A stretch of DNA of 64,000 nucleotides. Source: Tautonia sp040717455. Its GTDB lineage: Bacteria; Planctomycetota; Planctomycetia; Isosphaerales; Isosphaeraceae. A model generated the notes under the pieces. It was not told where the DNA came from. It saw only the letters and a list, made by a program, of their open reading frames with translations, and did no database searches. The translations under genes and the position numbers were made by a program. The stretch covers positions 70,437 to 134,436 of the forward strand of contig NZ_JBFEFH010000020.1 of assembly GCF_040717455.1 (NCBI RefSeq), written 5' to 3'. This document shows positions 20,039-27,855 of this stretch, piece after piece. Each line of letters opens with the position of its first letter. Position 1 is the stretch's first letter.

Positions 20039-21103
20039 TCACCGCGTCTCCTCGTCGGCGGCCTCGTCGTCGACCTGCGAAGACTCCTCGGTTTCGAGCA
20101 TCAGCAACAAGGCCAGTGCCTGTTCCAGCTCCGCCGGCTTGAACCCGAACGGGCCCCGGCCGCTCTTGAAGACGACCTCCCCCTCGCGGTCGATCAGATA
20201 GAGCCGCGCGGGCATGCCGCTGTAGAGCGTCCCCACCGGGTCGGAGATTTCGTCGACGACCATCGGCATCCCCAGGTCGAGCGTCCGCTGGCAGAGGCGG
20301 GCGACCTCGACCCGGCCGGCGTCGTCGGTCGGCTGGGGCAGGGTGTACCCCTGCCGGAAATTGTCGAACATATGCCAACCGTCCGTCGGGTGCGCCTCCC
20401 TCACATAAACCAGCAGGAACCCGGCCCGGTCCCGATAGCGTCGGAACAGCTTCTCGATATTCCCCGCCTGGCTCCGGAACGGGCCGCAGGTGAAGTTGCC
20501 GAAGATTAGGACCACCGGCCTGTCCAGCCGTTCCCGGTAGGCCGAGAGCGTCACGTCGCGGTCCCCCTCCACCGATCCCAGGGTGAAGTCGGGCGCAGGT
20601 TCGCCGACGGCCGGCCCGGGCCAGATCGACCCGATCTCCTGGGTGAACAGTCCTCGAATCAAGGTGGATTTGCTCGGCCCCTCCGGCGAAGGCGGCGGCC
20701 CCTCTCCCTTGATCCCCGGTTCCATCATCAAGCGATTGAACGTGCCTTGATTGAAGACCCCTTTCAGCTCGTCCCGCGAGAGGAACCCGAGATCCCCCCG
20801 ATCCAGCCTCTCGAACAGCGCCAGGAACTCGGCCCGACCCACCTTCCCGTTCCCATCGGTATCGGCCAGATAGAACAGGGCCGTGCCCGGCCCCCCCGCC
20901 AGCGCGTGTTCCGACCAATCGAAATCCTCCCCGGTGATCAGCCCGTCTTCCGTCCGGTCCACCGCCGCGAAGTCCTCCCCCGTGCCCGGCCACTCCTGCT
21001 GCGTCACCAATCCATTGGCGTCCTGATCAAGTCGGCCCCGAACGTCCTCCCACGAGAACCGCGCCCCCCCCCGTCGGCCTTCGGAACCACCCATCCGACG
21101 CAT
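20039..21103 (-). CDS. EF-hand plus iodothyronine-deiodinase-like thioredoxin-fold protein (main part of a frameshifted gene)
   Basis: This 354-aa reading frame contains four EF-hand-like calcium loops (about 26-37, 49-60, 81-92, 101-112; for example DTDGNGKVGRAE). A thioredoxin-fold domain with FGNFTCGPFRSQ (Cys206) and LLVYVREAHPTDGW follows. Both motifs match the iodothyronine deiodinase family, in which the catalytic position is often selenocysteine; here it is Cys. No signal peptide is present in this frame, but one exists in the overlapping frame 21027-21389. Removing one G from the nine-G run at 21064-21072 fuses the two into one secreted protein. Thyroid-hormone activity is not implied. 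Confidence 0.8.
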   Translation of the reverse strand: MRRMGGSEGRRGGARFSWEDVRGRLDQDANGLVTQQEWPGTGEDFAAVDRTEDGLITGEDFDWSEHALAGGPGTALFYLADTDGNGKVGRAEFLALFERLDRGDLGFLSRDELKGVFNQGTFNRLMMEPGIKGEGPPPSPEGPSKSTLIRGLFTQEIGSIWPGPAVGEPAPDFTLGSVEGDRDVTLSAYRERLDRPVVLIFGNFTCGPFRSQAGNIEKLFRRYRDRAGFLLVYVREAHPTDGWHMFDNFRQGYTLPQPTDDAGRVEVARLCQRTLDLGMPMVVDEISDPVGTLYSGMPARLYLIDREGEVVFKSGRGPFGFKPAELEQALALLLMLETEESSQVDDEAADEETR

Positions 21104-21389
21104 TCAGTTGGCTCCCCCGCAAGATATCCGCAAACATCAAGAACCATTCCGGCTGCTCCGCCGCCGGCATCCGCTCCATCCGCCCCGCCAGCCAACCCCC
21201 CAGCCTCCCGGCCAGCTCCGAATCCCAGAAGTCCCTGGCCGCCGGAGCCATCTCCGGAGCCGCCGACCCTTCCCCCTCCGCATCCTGGGCCCGGGCCTGA
21301 CCGTTGCACATCAGCACGATCCATCCCATTCCAAGCAACGCGAGCCGCCGAGTCCTTGAAGCAACCCCGATCGGATAACGCTCGTTCAT
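21027..21389 (-). CDS. Signal peptide and N-terminal segment of the frameshifted EF-hand/deiodinase-like gene
   Basis: This frame encodes a signal peptide (RRLALLGMGWIVLMCNGQARAQ) and a helical segment ending EWFLMFADILRGSQLN. It then enters the nine-G run (21064-21072) and stops at 21027. Deleting one G gives a continuous reading through GGARFSWEDVRGRLDQDANG into the frame at 20039-21103. The ATG at 21389 is preceded by a GGGGGGAG Shine-Dalgarno. It is therefore listed as the true 5' part of that gene, either broken, phase-variable or a sequencing error. Confidence 0.7.
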   Translation of the reverse strand: MNERYPIGVASRTRRLALLGMGWIVLMCNGQARAQDAEGEGSAAPEMAPAARDFWDSELAGRLGGWLAGRMERMPAAEQPEWFLMFADILRGSQLNASDGWFRRPTGGGAVLVGGRSGPT

Positions 21390-21582
21390 CGCTCCCCCCT
21401 CACCCTCGCCCGAAGGGCACTCCGCCCCGATCCCCGTCCCGGACCAATCCATACGTTACCGACCCTCCCTCCCCCATCGCTAGGGACCCTCCCCTCGGCG
21501 GGGACAGGGAGCACCCGGCATGGGGCGGAGCCGCATCGATATCGGTGCTCAATTATGCTGTTGTGCAAAATCATTGATCGAT

Positions 21583-21664
21583 GTGTGGCCGGGGCAACGC
21601 GCAGCGTGCCCCGGGGTCAGGGGCGTCCGAGCCCGGGGCACGCTGCGCGTTGCCCCGGCCACAC
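21583..21664. repeat. 33-bp perfect inverted repeat
   Basis: Arms at 21583-21615 and 21632-21664 are perfectly complementary over 33 nt around a 16-nt loop. It lies between the divergent-to-convergent junction of the EF-hand gene and the LRR gene. The GTGCCCCGGG core is shared with the elements at 23955-24049 and 33352-33446. Confidence 0.9.
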
Positions 21665-21692
21665 GCTGTTGATTCGTGCGACGCCTCAGGGC

Positions 21693-22385
21693 TCAACGAA
21701 CGACGACAAGTTCCGGCCTTCGCTCCCGGAGTCGCTCCAGAGCATCGTCGCTGATCGTCGGATTCCCGGCCAGGAAATGGACCTTCCGGAGACTGCGAAT
21801 CGTGCCGAGGGTCTCCAGCCCGGCGTCGCCGATGTCGGGGGCCTCAGGGCGGGAGGGGCCTCGGGCGCCGCCGAAGGTGATCTCTCGCAGGCGGGGGAGC
21901 CCCTTCAAGTGCTCCAGGCCGGCGTCTCGGATCGCCAGATCGTCGCTGAGCGACAAAACCTCCAGGCGATCCAACCCGCCGAGGTGCCTCAACCCCTCAT
22001 CGGAGAAGCGAGGGCCCGTGAAAATGCTCAGCGTCTTCACCCGGCGGAGTGGCGCGAGGAGACGCAGGTCGTCATCCGCCGCACCGTTGAGGTGGACGGA
22101 CACGACCGTGCCGAAGACGTCGGGGCCGAGTCGGTCGAACAGCCAACTCGGGGCCCATCCCGGCTTGACGGCACCGTTGTGCGCGCCGTTCGTCTCCTGC
22201 CAGTCGTACCGGACGAAGCCGTTGGACCGTTCGATCTCCTCGACCGCCTCCCGCTGGATCCGGGCGGAGTTGATCAGCCAGCCCCAGCAACCCCCGATGA
22301 GCAGGACGAGCCCCATCAGCACCCGAACGCTCAAGCGAAAGGCACGACGCCTTTGCCGAAAGTTAAAATTCTCATGAGAATTCAT
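21693..22385 (-). CDS. Membrane-anchored leucine-rich-repeat protein
   Basis: This 230-aa protein has one N-terminal membrane helix (about residues 18-40, VLMGLVLLIGGCWGWLI). Leucine-rich repeats follow from about residue 100 on (LRLLAPLRRVKTLSIF, LRHLGGLDRLEVLSL, LEHLKGLPRLREITF, LETLGTIRSLRKVHFL). The segment after the anchor (EIERSNGFVRYDWQ) is characteristic of planctomycete LRR proteins of unknown function. The start at 22385 follows GGAG by about 10 nt; an upstream start would add 25 residues without support. Confidence 0.85.
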   Translation of the reverse strand: MNSHENFNFRQRRRAFRLSVRVLMGLVLLIGGCWGWLINSARIQREAVEEIERSNGFVRYDWQETNGAHNGAVKPGWAPSWLFDRLGPDVFGTVVSVHLNGAADDDLRLLAPLRRVKTLSIFTGPRFSDEGLRHLGGLDRLEVLSLSDDLAIRDAGLEHLKGLPRLREITFGGARGPSRPEAPDIGDAGLETLGTIRSLRKVHFLAGNPTISDDALERLRERRPELVVVR

Positions 22386-22687
22386 GCTGATAATCTCCGA
22401 CACGAAAACGCAGCCGCACGAAGGATGTCTCGATCCGACTATTGGCCTGCATTCGAACACTTCGCCCTCGCGACACGGGTCGTGCCAAATCGCAGGGTCG
22501 AGACCAGAAACAGGCGAGTGAGCCGGGCTCCCCTATACCGTCCCCCAGAAAATATCCCGCTTCCCCCGGAAAAACGCAATTAAGCCTCCCTCATTTCCTG
22601 ATCTTATCAGACAGGGGCCTCCGCTCATGCCGCCCCCCCGTACCTCCCGTTGACCTCGCATCCTGGCGCATTCGGAAGACCACCATC
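22386..22687. other. Divergent intergenic region
   Basis: This 302-bp gap lies between the LRR gene and the next plus-strand gene. It is less GC-rich than its surroundings near 22500-22620 and includes the short palindrome CTGATCTTATCAG (22599-22611). No definite promoter or gene was identified. Confidence 0.45.
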
Positions 22688-23767
22688 ATGGCCACCACCC
22701 TGTCGCAGACGATCGCCAACCGCCTGAACGCCCTCCTGTCCACCGGGCCGAAGTCCACCGAAGGCAAGGCGCGGTCGAGCCGGAACGCCCAGACGCACGG
22801 ACTGTCGAAGCTCAGCAGCCGACCGCCGGCCGAGATGGCCGAGGCGATCGCCGAGCGGACCGACCAGTGGCGCGGCGACTACCGCCCCGAAGGCTCCGTG
22901 CAGCAGTGGCACTTCGAGCAACTCGTGGCCGAGTCCGTCCGCCTCGATGCCTGCGTGGCCCGGATCTCCGTCGCCAGGGCCGAGCAGGCCGATCGGGCCG
23001 TCGAATCGTGGGACGACGACCGCGCCGCCGAGGTCGCCGCCCTCGCCGCCAAACTGCCCCACCAGCCCGACCGCATCCAGGCCCAGTTGCTCCGGAGCAA
23101 GCACGGCGTCCGCTGGCTCCTCGACCGCTGGGCCGAGGTCGCCGAGGCCGTCACCCGGCTCGACGGCTGGCACCCCGACACCTGGCAACGCGCCCTCGAC
23201 CTGCTCGGCGTCCCCGCCTCGGCCCGAGACACCTCCGGCCCCTGGGACCTCCACTCCGACGACCCGACCGCCGCCCCCGGCCTCGACCTCATCGCCCGGG
23301 CGACCGCCGCCCTCCGCTCGCGGCTCGATTCTTACCTCAATGCCCGCGACGACCGCGCCCAGGCCGACGCCGCGCTCGGCCTCGACGCTACCGACCCGCC
23401 CGCGATCCGACTCCTGGAACGCTACGCCGCCGACGCCCGCCGCCAGTTCTCCCGGCACCTCGACGCCCTGCGACGCCTGCAATCGCTCGTCCCCTCGACC
23501 GCCGCCACCGCCGAATCGCGGCCGACCCCCGCCGCCCCTCCCGGCCCCCGGCCCGATCGCACCCGACCCGTCGCCCAGGCCCCGGCCGCCCCGCCCCCGG
23601 CCGACCCGATGCCCATTCCCCCCGGCCCGACCCCGCCGGCGCGAAACGAACCCAAATCCGGCCCGAGCCGCCGCCCGGCCCCGCTCCTCCCGAGCCTCCC
23701 CGGCACCTCCGCCCCGTTGAATCGCCGCGCCCGCCGTGCCCAGGCCGCCGCCGCCCGACGCTCCTGA
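22688..23767 (+). CDS. Hypothetical protein with N-terminal TGPKSTEGKARSSRNAQTHG motif
   Basis: This 359-aa soluble protein starts with INxxNALLSTGPKSTEGKARSSRNAQTHGLS-type sequence, a short motif seen at the N-terminus of many planctomycete proteins of unknown function. The central part is helical and Ala/Asp/Arg-rich. The last about 100 residues are Pro-rich and end in a basic RRARRAQAAAARRS tail. No catalytic motif is visible. The ATG at 22688 is favoured because the conserved motif begins directly after it. Confidence 0.75.
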   Translation: MATTLSQTIANRLNALLSTGPKSTEGKARSSRNAQTHGLSKLSSRPPAEMAEAIAERTDQWRGDYRPEGSVQQWHFEQLVAESVRLDACVARISVARAEQADRAVESWDDDRAAEVAALAAKLPHQPDRIQAQLLRSKHGVRWLLDRWAEVAEAVTRLDGWHPDTWQRALDLLGVPASARDTSGPWDLHSDDPTAAPGLDLIARATAALRSRLDSYLNARDDRAQADAALGLDATDPPAIRLLERYAADARRQFSRHLDALRRLQSLVPSTAATAESRPTPAAPPGPRPDRTRPVAQAPAAPPPADPMPIPPGPTPPARNEPKSGPSRRPAPLLPSLPGTSAPLNRRARRAQAAAARRS

Positions 23768-23948
23768 CCCGCGTCATCCCAATCGTCCGGATCAATGGTC
23801 TCGCTCCGTGCCGCGTCCACCCTCGACCCTTGCGTTGCTCCTACTTCTGGGTGGCCCCGGTTGCTCCCCAACCACCCCTTGCACCATTTACGTTTGTTCG
23901 TCATTCAGAAAGCGATACATCGAATAATGATGAGGAGCGTTGCCCGAG

Positions 23949-24080
23949 GTGCCGGGTGCCCCGGGGGCCGCGCAGCGGACCCCGGGCCGGGGGGCGGCGG
24001 GCCCATGCGACTCCGCCCGGGGTCCGTTGCGCGGAACCCGGGGCACCCGCCGAGACACCGTGAACCCACCGATTCGGACC
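23949..24080 (-). repeat. Dispersed palindromic element, copy 1
   Basis: Imperfect arms at 23955-23988 and 24016-24049 match at 31 of 34 positions around a 27-nt loop. The reverse complement, including the flank GAATCGGTGG.TTCACGGTG, matches copy 2 at 33324-33448 along its whole length. Confidence 0.85.
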
Positions 24081-24177
24081 GAATCCGATACGCCGACCGG
24101 TCCCTGGCCGCTCCGCACCGTCTTCCGCCCCTCGCCATCGCACCCTCATTCCGGTTCAACTTCTGTTGTGCAACGAA

Positions 24178-24206
24178 TTGACGTAAGGCGCCAGAGGCTC
24201 TACACT
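24178..24206 (+). promoter_or_regulatory. Sigma70-type promoter (TTGACG-17-TACACT)
   Basis: The -35 TTGACG at 24178-24183 and the -10 TACACT at 24201-24206 are separated by exactly 17 bp. The predicted transcript starts near 24213, leaving a leader of about 190 nt before the GTG at 24400. Confidence 0.6.
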
Positions 24207-24399
24207 AACCCTCCCTTGCCGTCACCCGTGGACGCACGCATTGTCGTCCGCGAGCCGGTTTCCCCCGCCCGCGGCTTCCGCCCCACCGCCCGATTTCCCT
24301 CCGAATCCCGAGTTGCCGCCGCCCCCCTCCGCCCCCCGGCGCGAGGCAAGCCCCGCCCCGGGCGCGAGCACTCAACCTCCCCCCCAAGGAGTCGGACTC

Positions 24400-24786
24400 G
24401 TGATCTCCTCCAGCATCGCCGAACTCGTCGTCAAGGTCCCGTTCCTCATCCCCTTCACCCGGGCGATGATGAGCGGCCTGATCGGCGTCTCCGTCCTCGG
24501 CTGGGTCGTCAACCAGGCCGGCGACCCGAACGGCGAGGCGGTGATCCACGTCTCGGAATCGGACGTCGATGTGTCGGTCGGCGGCGTCGTCTACCGGATC
24601 GACCAACGCCGCTACGAGCCGATCATCTGCAAACTCCCCGCCGGCTCGTACGAGCTTTCCATGCGCCGCGACGGCCGGGTCGTCTTCGCCGAGCCGTTCG
24701 ACCTCGACCGCGGCTCCCGCGTCATCCTCACCGCCTGGGACCCCTCCGCCACCCCCGGCCCCCCTCGGCCCCAGCCGGAGCCATGA
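24400..24786 (+). CDS. Small membrane protein with PEGA-like C-terminal domain
   Basis: This 128-aa protein has an N-terminal hydrophobic helix (about residues 8-40, VPFLIPFTRAMMSGLIGVSV). An extracytoplasmic beta-rich segment follows (GEAVIHVSESDVDVSVGGVVYRI ... LPAGSYELSMRRDGRVVF), resembling a PEGA domain as found behind planctomycete kinases. A GTG start at 24400 is chosen because AAGGAG lies 8 nt upstream. An in-frame TTG at 24241 would add 53 Pro/Ser-rich residues. It could be a remnant of a kinase-TM-PEGA protein or a stand-alone protein. Confidence 0.6.
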   Translation: MISSSIAELVVKVPFLIPFTRAMMSGLIGVSVLGWVVNQAGDPNGEAVIHVSESDVDVSVGGVVYRIDQRRYEPIICKLPAGSYELSMRRDGRVVFAEPFDLDRGSRVILTAWDPSATPGPPRPQPEP

Positions 24787-24855
24787 CGCCCCGGCTGCCC
24801 CGCCGGGCCGACCGTCGCCGACGCCGCTCCCGGCCGCCCGCGACGCGTCCCACCC

Positions 24856-25317
24856 TCACCGAATCGTCACCGGCGAATACGTGTCAGCGTAGAACGAATC
24901 CCAGAAGGCGAACGGATTGCGCGTCTCCCGATCGATCCCCTCGATGAAGTGCTCAAGTGAAACGGTCATCCGGTACTTCCCCGGCGGGCAGTCCAGCGGG
25001 ATTATCTTGTAGGAATTCGCATGCGTTGAATCCCCGATGGTGAAGGGGGACGATTCCCAGGAGACGATCGGCTCGGCGGGGAATGGCTGCTTCGCGTCTC
25101 GGAAGTCGAACCTGATACGGTACCAGGCCGGGCGGTAGTTGCGAATCTGGTACCTGACGGGGAAGAGCAGCTCCCCCGAGTCGTTTCGCACACCATGTAA
25201 GAAGAGAGTGGGAATGTCGGCCCGGGCCAGGCCAATCTTCATGCCGTTCTCCTCGGGCGGGAAGGGAGACATCGGCAGGATCAAGGCGGCCAGGGCGATG
25301 GATGTGAATATGGACAT
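24856..25317 (-). CDS. Hypothetical secreted protein
   Basis: This 153-aa protein has an N-terminal hydrophobic stretch (SIFTSIALAALILPMSPFPP) that looks like a signal peptide. A beta-rich body follows (LLFPVRYQIRNYRPAWYRIRFDF, PPGKYRMTVSLEHF). I do not recognise the family. GGAG lies about 11 nt before the ATG. It is downstream of, and in the opposite direction to, the PEGA-like gene. Confidence 0.65.
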   Translation of the reverse strand: MSIFTSIALAALILPMSPFPPEENGMKIGLARADIPTLFLHGVRNDSGELLFPVRYQIRNYRPAWYRIRFDFRDAKQPFPAEPIVSWESSPFTIGDSTHANSYKIIPLDCPPGKYRMTVSLEHFIEGIDRETRNPFAFWDSFYADTYSPVTIR

Positions 25318-25434
25318 CGGAGTTCATTCTCCGGGGTGAGGATGGAGGAGTCCCCTGATCGGGGGGTGGCCGGCGCCGGGTCGCGTCGCGTCCAGCCACC
25401 CCGTCGAGCGGGGCGCCACCCAATTAGCCGCGCC

Positions 25435-27570
25435 TCACTCCGCCTCCGCCTCGCCGGCCGCCTCCGGGGCGATCCGGACGACCTCGGCCCCGCCGTCCGA
25501 GAACCGGACGGGCACCGTCCATGAGTACTGCTTGACGGTGCAGAAGCCGCCGACCTCGGCACAGGCGAAGATCGAGGCCGAGACCTTCAGCGTCAGCCCA
25601 TCGCCGGGCGCGAAGGCTTTGGCCAGGGGGACCGGAATGGGGATCGAATCCCCCTCGGGCAGGACCGTCTCGCCCGTGTCCGAGACGCCGTCGGCCAGGG
25701 CGTCGGGCGCCTCGGGGGCCTCGACCAGGAACAGGACCGGCGAGTCGGGCTGGAGCTTGAAGCCGGGGATCGTCAGGCCGAGGTCGATCGTGAACGACTC
25801 GCCGGGCCGGACCTCGGCCTCGGGCACGTCGATCGCGGTCGCGTTGGCGAAGGTCGGCTTCCGCTTCGGCGGCTCGGGAGGGTTGATCCCCTCGATCGCC
25901 AGCGTCCTCACCTCCTCCGACTCCAGGTCATAGGCGCGGATGGCATGATTATTCGTGTCGGCGATGTACAGGGTCGAGCCCCCCAGGGAGATGCCCCCCG
26001 GCTGGTAGAAGGTCGGCCCGGAGTCGGACGATCCGGCCTCACCTGTCCCGACCAGCGACGTGACCGAGCGCTCGTCGGGATCGCATGCCTTGATCTTGTT
26101 GTTGTACGTGTCGGCGACGTACAGGGTGCCGTCGCCGTAGGCCAGGCCGAGGCAGTGCTGGAGCCGGACCTCGTCTCCCGTGCCGTCGATGTCGCCGAAC
26201 TCGAACAGGCCCATGCCGACGACCGTGTCGACCTGCGGCTCCTGCTCCCCCGAGAGCGAGACGCGCCGGATGCCCGAGACCTCGGAGTCGGCCACGTAGA
26301 GATACGTGCCGTCGGTCGCCAGGCCGCTCGGCTGGGCAAACGCCCCGGTGTCGTAGGAGCCGTCGGTGATGTCCTCGCGGCCCGACCCGGCCCAGACCGA
26401 CACCAAGCCCGACTCCAGGTCCAGCTTCCAGAGCTGATGCGGCCCGGCCATGGCGATGATGAGTTCCGAGGTGCCCGGCACCTGGATCAGGTCCCAGGGG
26501 CTGTTCAGGCCCTCCGCCGTCCCCTGGAACTCGCCGTTGCGGCGGTACGACTGCTCGCCCGTCCCGGCGATCGTCTCGACGGTCCGGCTCTCCAGGTCCA
26601 CCTTGCGGATGGCGTGGTTCTCGGTGTCGGCCACGTACAGGGCCCCGTCGACCAGGCGCGTCCCCTGCGGCCGGTTGAACCGGGCCGCGGCGAAGTCGCC
26701 GTCCTCCAGCCCGAGCTGGCCGTTGCCGATGACGAACTGCCCCTTGCCGTCCAGGTCGGTCACGACGATCCGGTGGTGGCTCGTGTCGGTGATGAACAGC
26801 CGGTCGTTCTCCGGGTCGGCCGTCACCTTGCCGGGGAAGAGCAGGGGGCCGTCGCTCGGCCGGTCGCTCTCGGCATAGACGACGAACGGGGTCTCGTCCA
26901 GCACCCCCTCCTCGCGGTGCTGGGCCACGAGCTTGCCGATGATCTCGTCGAGCCTGTCGTAGTGCCCCTCGCCGCTGATCGACCCCCGGAAGTTCCCCTT
27001 CGCGTCGATCAGGGCCAGGGTCGGCCAGGCCCTCACGCCGAAGCGCCGCCAGATCGCCATGTCGGCGTCATTCACGACCGGATGCTTGACCTGATACTCC
27101 CGGACCTTCTGGCGGATGTTCTCCGAGTCCCGCTCGGCCTCGAACTTCGGCGAGTGGACGCCGATGACCACCAGCTCGTTCGGGTACTTCTTCTCCAGCT
27201 TCTCCAGGTCGGGGATGATGTGGTGGCAGTTGATGCAGCAGTAGGTCCAGAAGTCGAGCAGGACGACCTTGCCCACCAGGTCCTGCGTGCTGATCGGCTT
27301 GGCCGTGTTGATCCAGTCGATCCCGCCGGCGAAGAGGTCCTGCTTCGCGGCCGGGCCGAGGTCGTCGGCGTCGGCGGCCTCGGCCTCGTCATCCTGGAGC
27401 GGCAAGGCGGCGGCGTTCACCGAGGCCCCCGGCTCCTGGGGGGGATTGGCTCCCGGGGTCCTCCCGGCTTTCGGGACCGCGTAGATGGTGATGCCCGCGG
27501 CGATGGCCAGCGTCGCGGCCATGGCCGCGACGGTCCGGGGGGCTGAGCGAAGGACTCTCCGTGTGGTCAT
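25435..27570 (-). CDS. NHLRC2-like thioredoxin/NHL-repeat protein
   Basis: This 711-aa protein has an N-terminal hydrophobic anchor (about residues 12-32) and a thioredoxin-like domain with the unusual active site FWTYCCINCHHIIPDL (Cys111, Cys112, Cys115). An NHL beta-propeller follows (repeats such as LYVADTENHAIRKVDL, LYVADTYNNKIKACD, LYIADTNNHAIRAYDL). A C-terminal beta domain completes it. The CCINC motif and domain order match vertebrate NHLRC2 and its bacterial homologues. The protein is probably periplasmic and membrane-tethered with a redox or scaffold role. ATG 27570 is preceded by CAGGAGAGG. It is divergent from prs. Confidence 0.9.
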   Translation of the reverse strand: MTTRRVLRSAPRTVAAMAATLAIAAGITIYAVPKAGRTPGANPPQEPGASVNAAALPLQDDEAEAADADDLGPAAKQDLFAGGIDWINTAKPISTQDLVGKVVLLDFWTYCCINCHHIIPDLEKLEKKYPNELVVIGVHSPKFEAERDSENIRQKVREYQVKHPVVNDADMAIWRRFGVRAWPTLALIDAKGNFRGSISGEGHYDRLDEIIGKLVAQHREEGVLDETPFVVYAESDRPSDGPLLFPGKVTADPENDRLFITDTSHHRIVVTDLDGKGQFVIGNGQLGLEDGDFAAARFNRPQGTRLVDGALYVADTENHAIRKVDLESRTVETIAGTGEQSYRRNGEFQGTAEGLNSPWDLIQVPGTSELIIAMAGPHQLWKLDLESGLVSVWAGSGREDITDGSYDTGAFAQPSGLATDGTYLYVADSEVSGIRRVSLSGEQEPQVDTVVGMGLFEFGDIDGTGDEVRLQHCLGLAYGDGTLYVADTYNNKIKACDPDERSVTSLVGTGEAGSSDSGPTFYQPGGISLGGSTLYIADTNNHAIRAYDLESEEVRTLAIEGINPPEPPKRKPTFANATAIDVPEAEVRPGESFTIDLGLTIPGFKLQPDSPVLFLVEAPEAPDALADGVSDTGETVLPEGDSIPIPVPLAKAFAPGDGLTLKVSASIFACAEVGGFCTVKQYSWTVPVRFSDGGAEVVRIAPEAAGEAEAE

Positions 27571-27673
27571 CGTCTGCGGCCTCTCCTGGTGCTTCGGTCG
27601 GTCGGTCGTGCCCGCGGCGGCCTGCCCGGCGGGGCCGGATCGGGTCTCACCGGACGGTTCCATCACTCCCGCT

Positions 27674-27679
27674 ATTGTA
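27674..27679 (-). promoter_or_regulatory. Candidate -10 element (TACAAT) for the NHL-repeat gene
   Basis: TACAAT on the minus strand lies about 105 nt upstream of the ATG at 27570. No clear -35 is visible. Confidence 0.3.
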
Positions 27680-27756
27680 GCGGTTCCGGCCCGCCGCGGC
27701 ACGGGCCCGGCCGAAATCGAGCCGCGGCTCCGCTGGTCCTCCGGGGGGCCCCGGGG

Positions 27757-27762
27757 TATACT
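27757..27762 (+). promoter_or_regulatory. Candidate -10 element (TATACT) for prs
   Basis: TATACT lies about 95 nt upstream of ATG 27856, in the divergent region shared with the NHL-repeat gene. The -35 is poor. Confidence 0.4.
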
Positions 27763-27855
27763 GACAGGTCATCCGTCCTGCCCCCGTGTCGCTGTCTCAC
27801 CGGGCGGTCTTTGCTCAATCCAGTCGGCCGGCTCTCTCACGAGGTCCCCCCTGTC

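Larger units (their letters stand above)
23768..24399. other. Long intergenic region with dispersed palindromic element and a promoter
   Basis: This 632-bp region contains the 34-nt-arm palindromic element (23955-24049, conserved flank to about 24080). A well-formed sigma70-type promoter lies at 24178-24206, followed by a transcribed leader of about 190 nt before the GTG at 24400. No gene is evident. A TTG-initiated extension from 24241 encodes only Pro/Ser-rich sequence. Confidence 0.6.
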
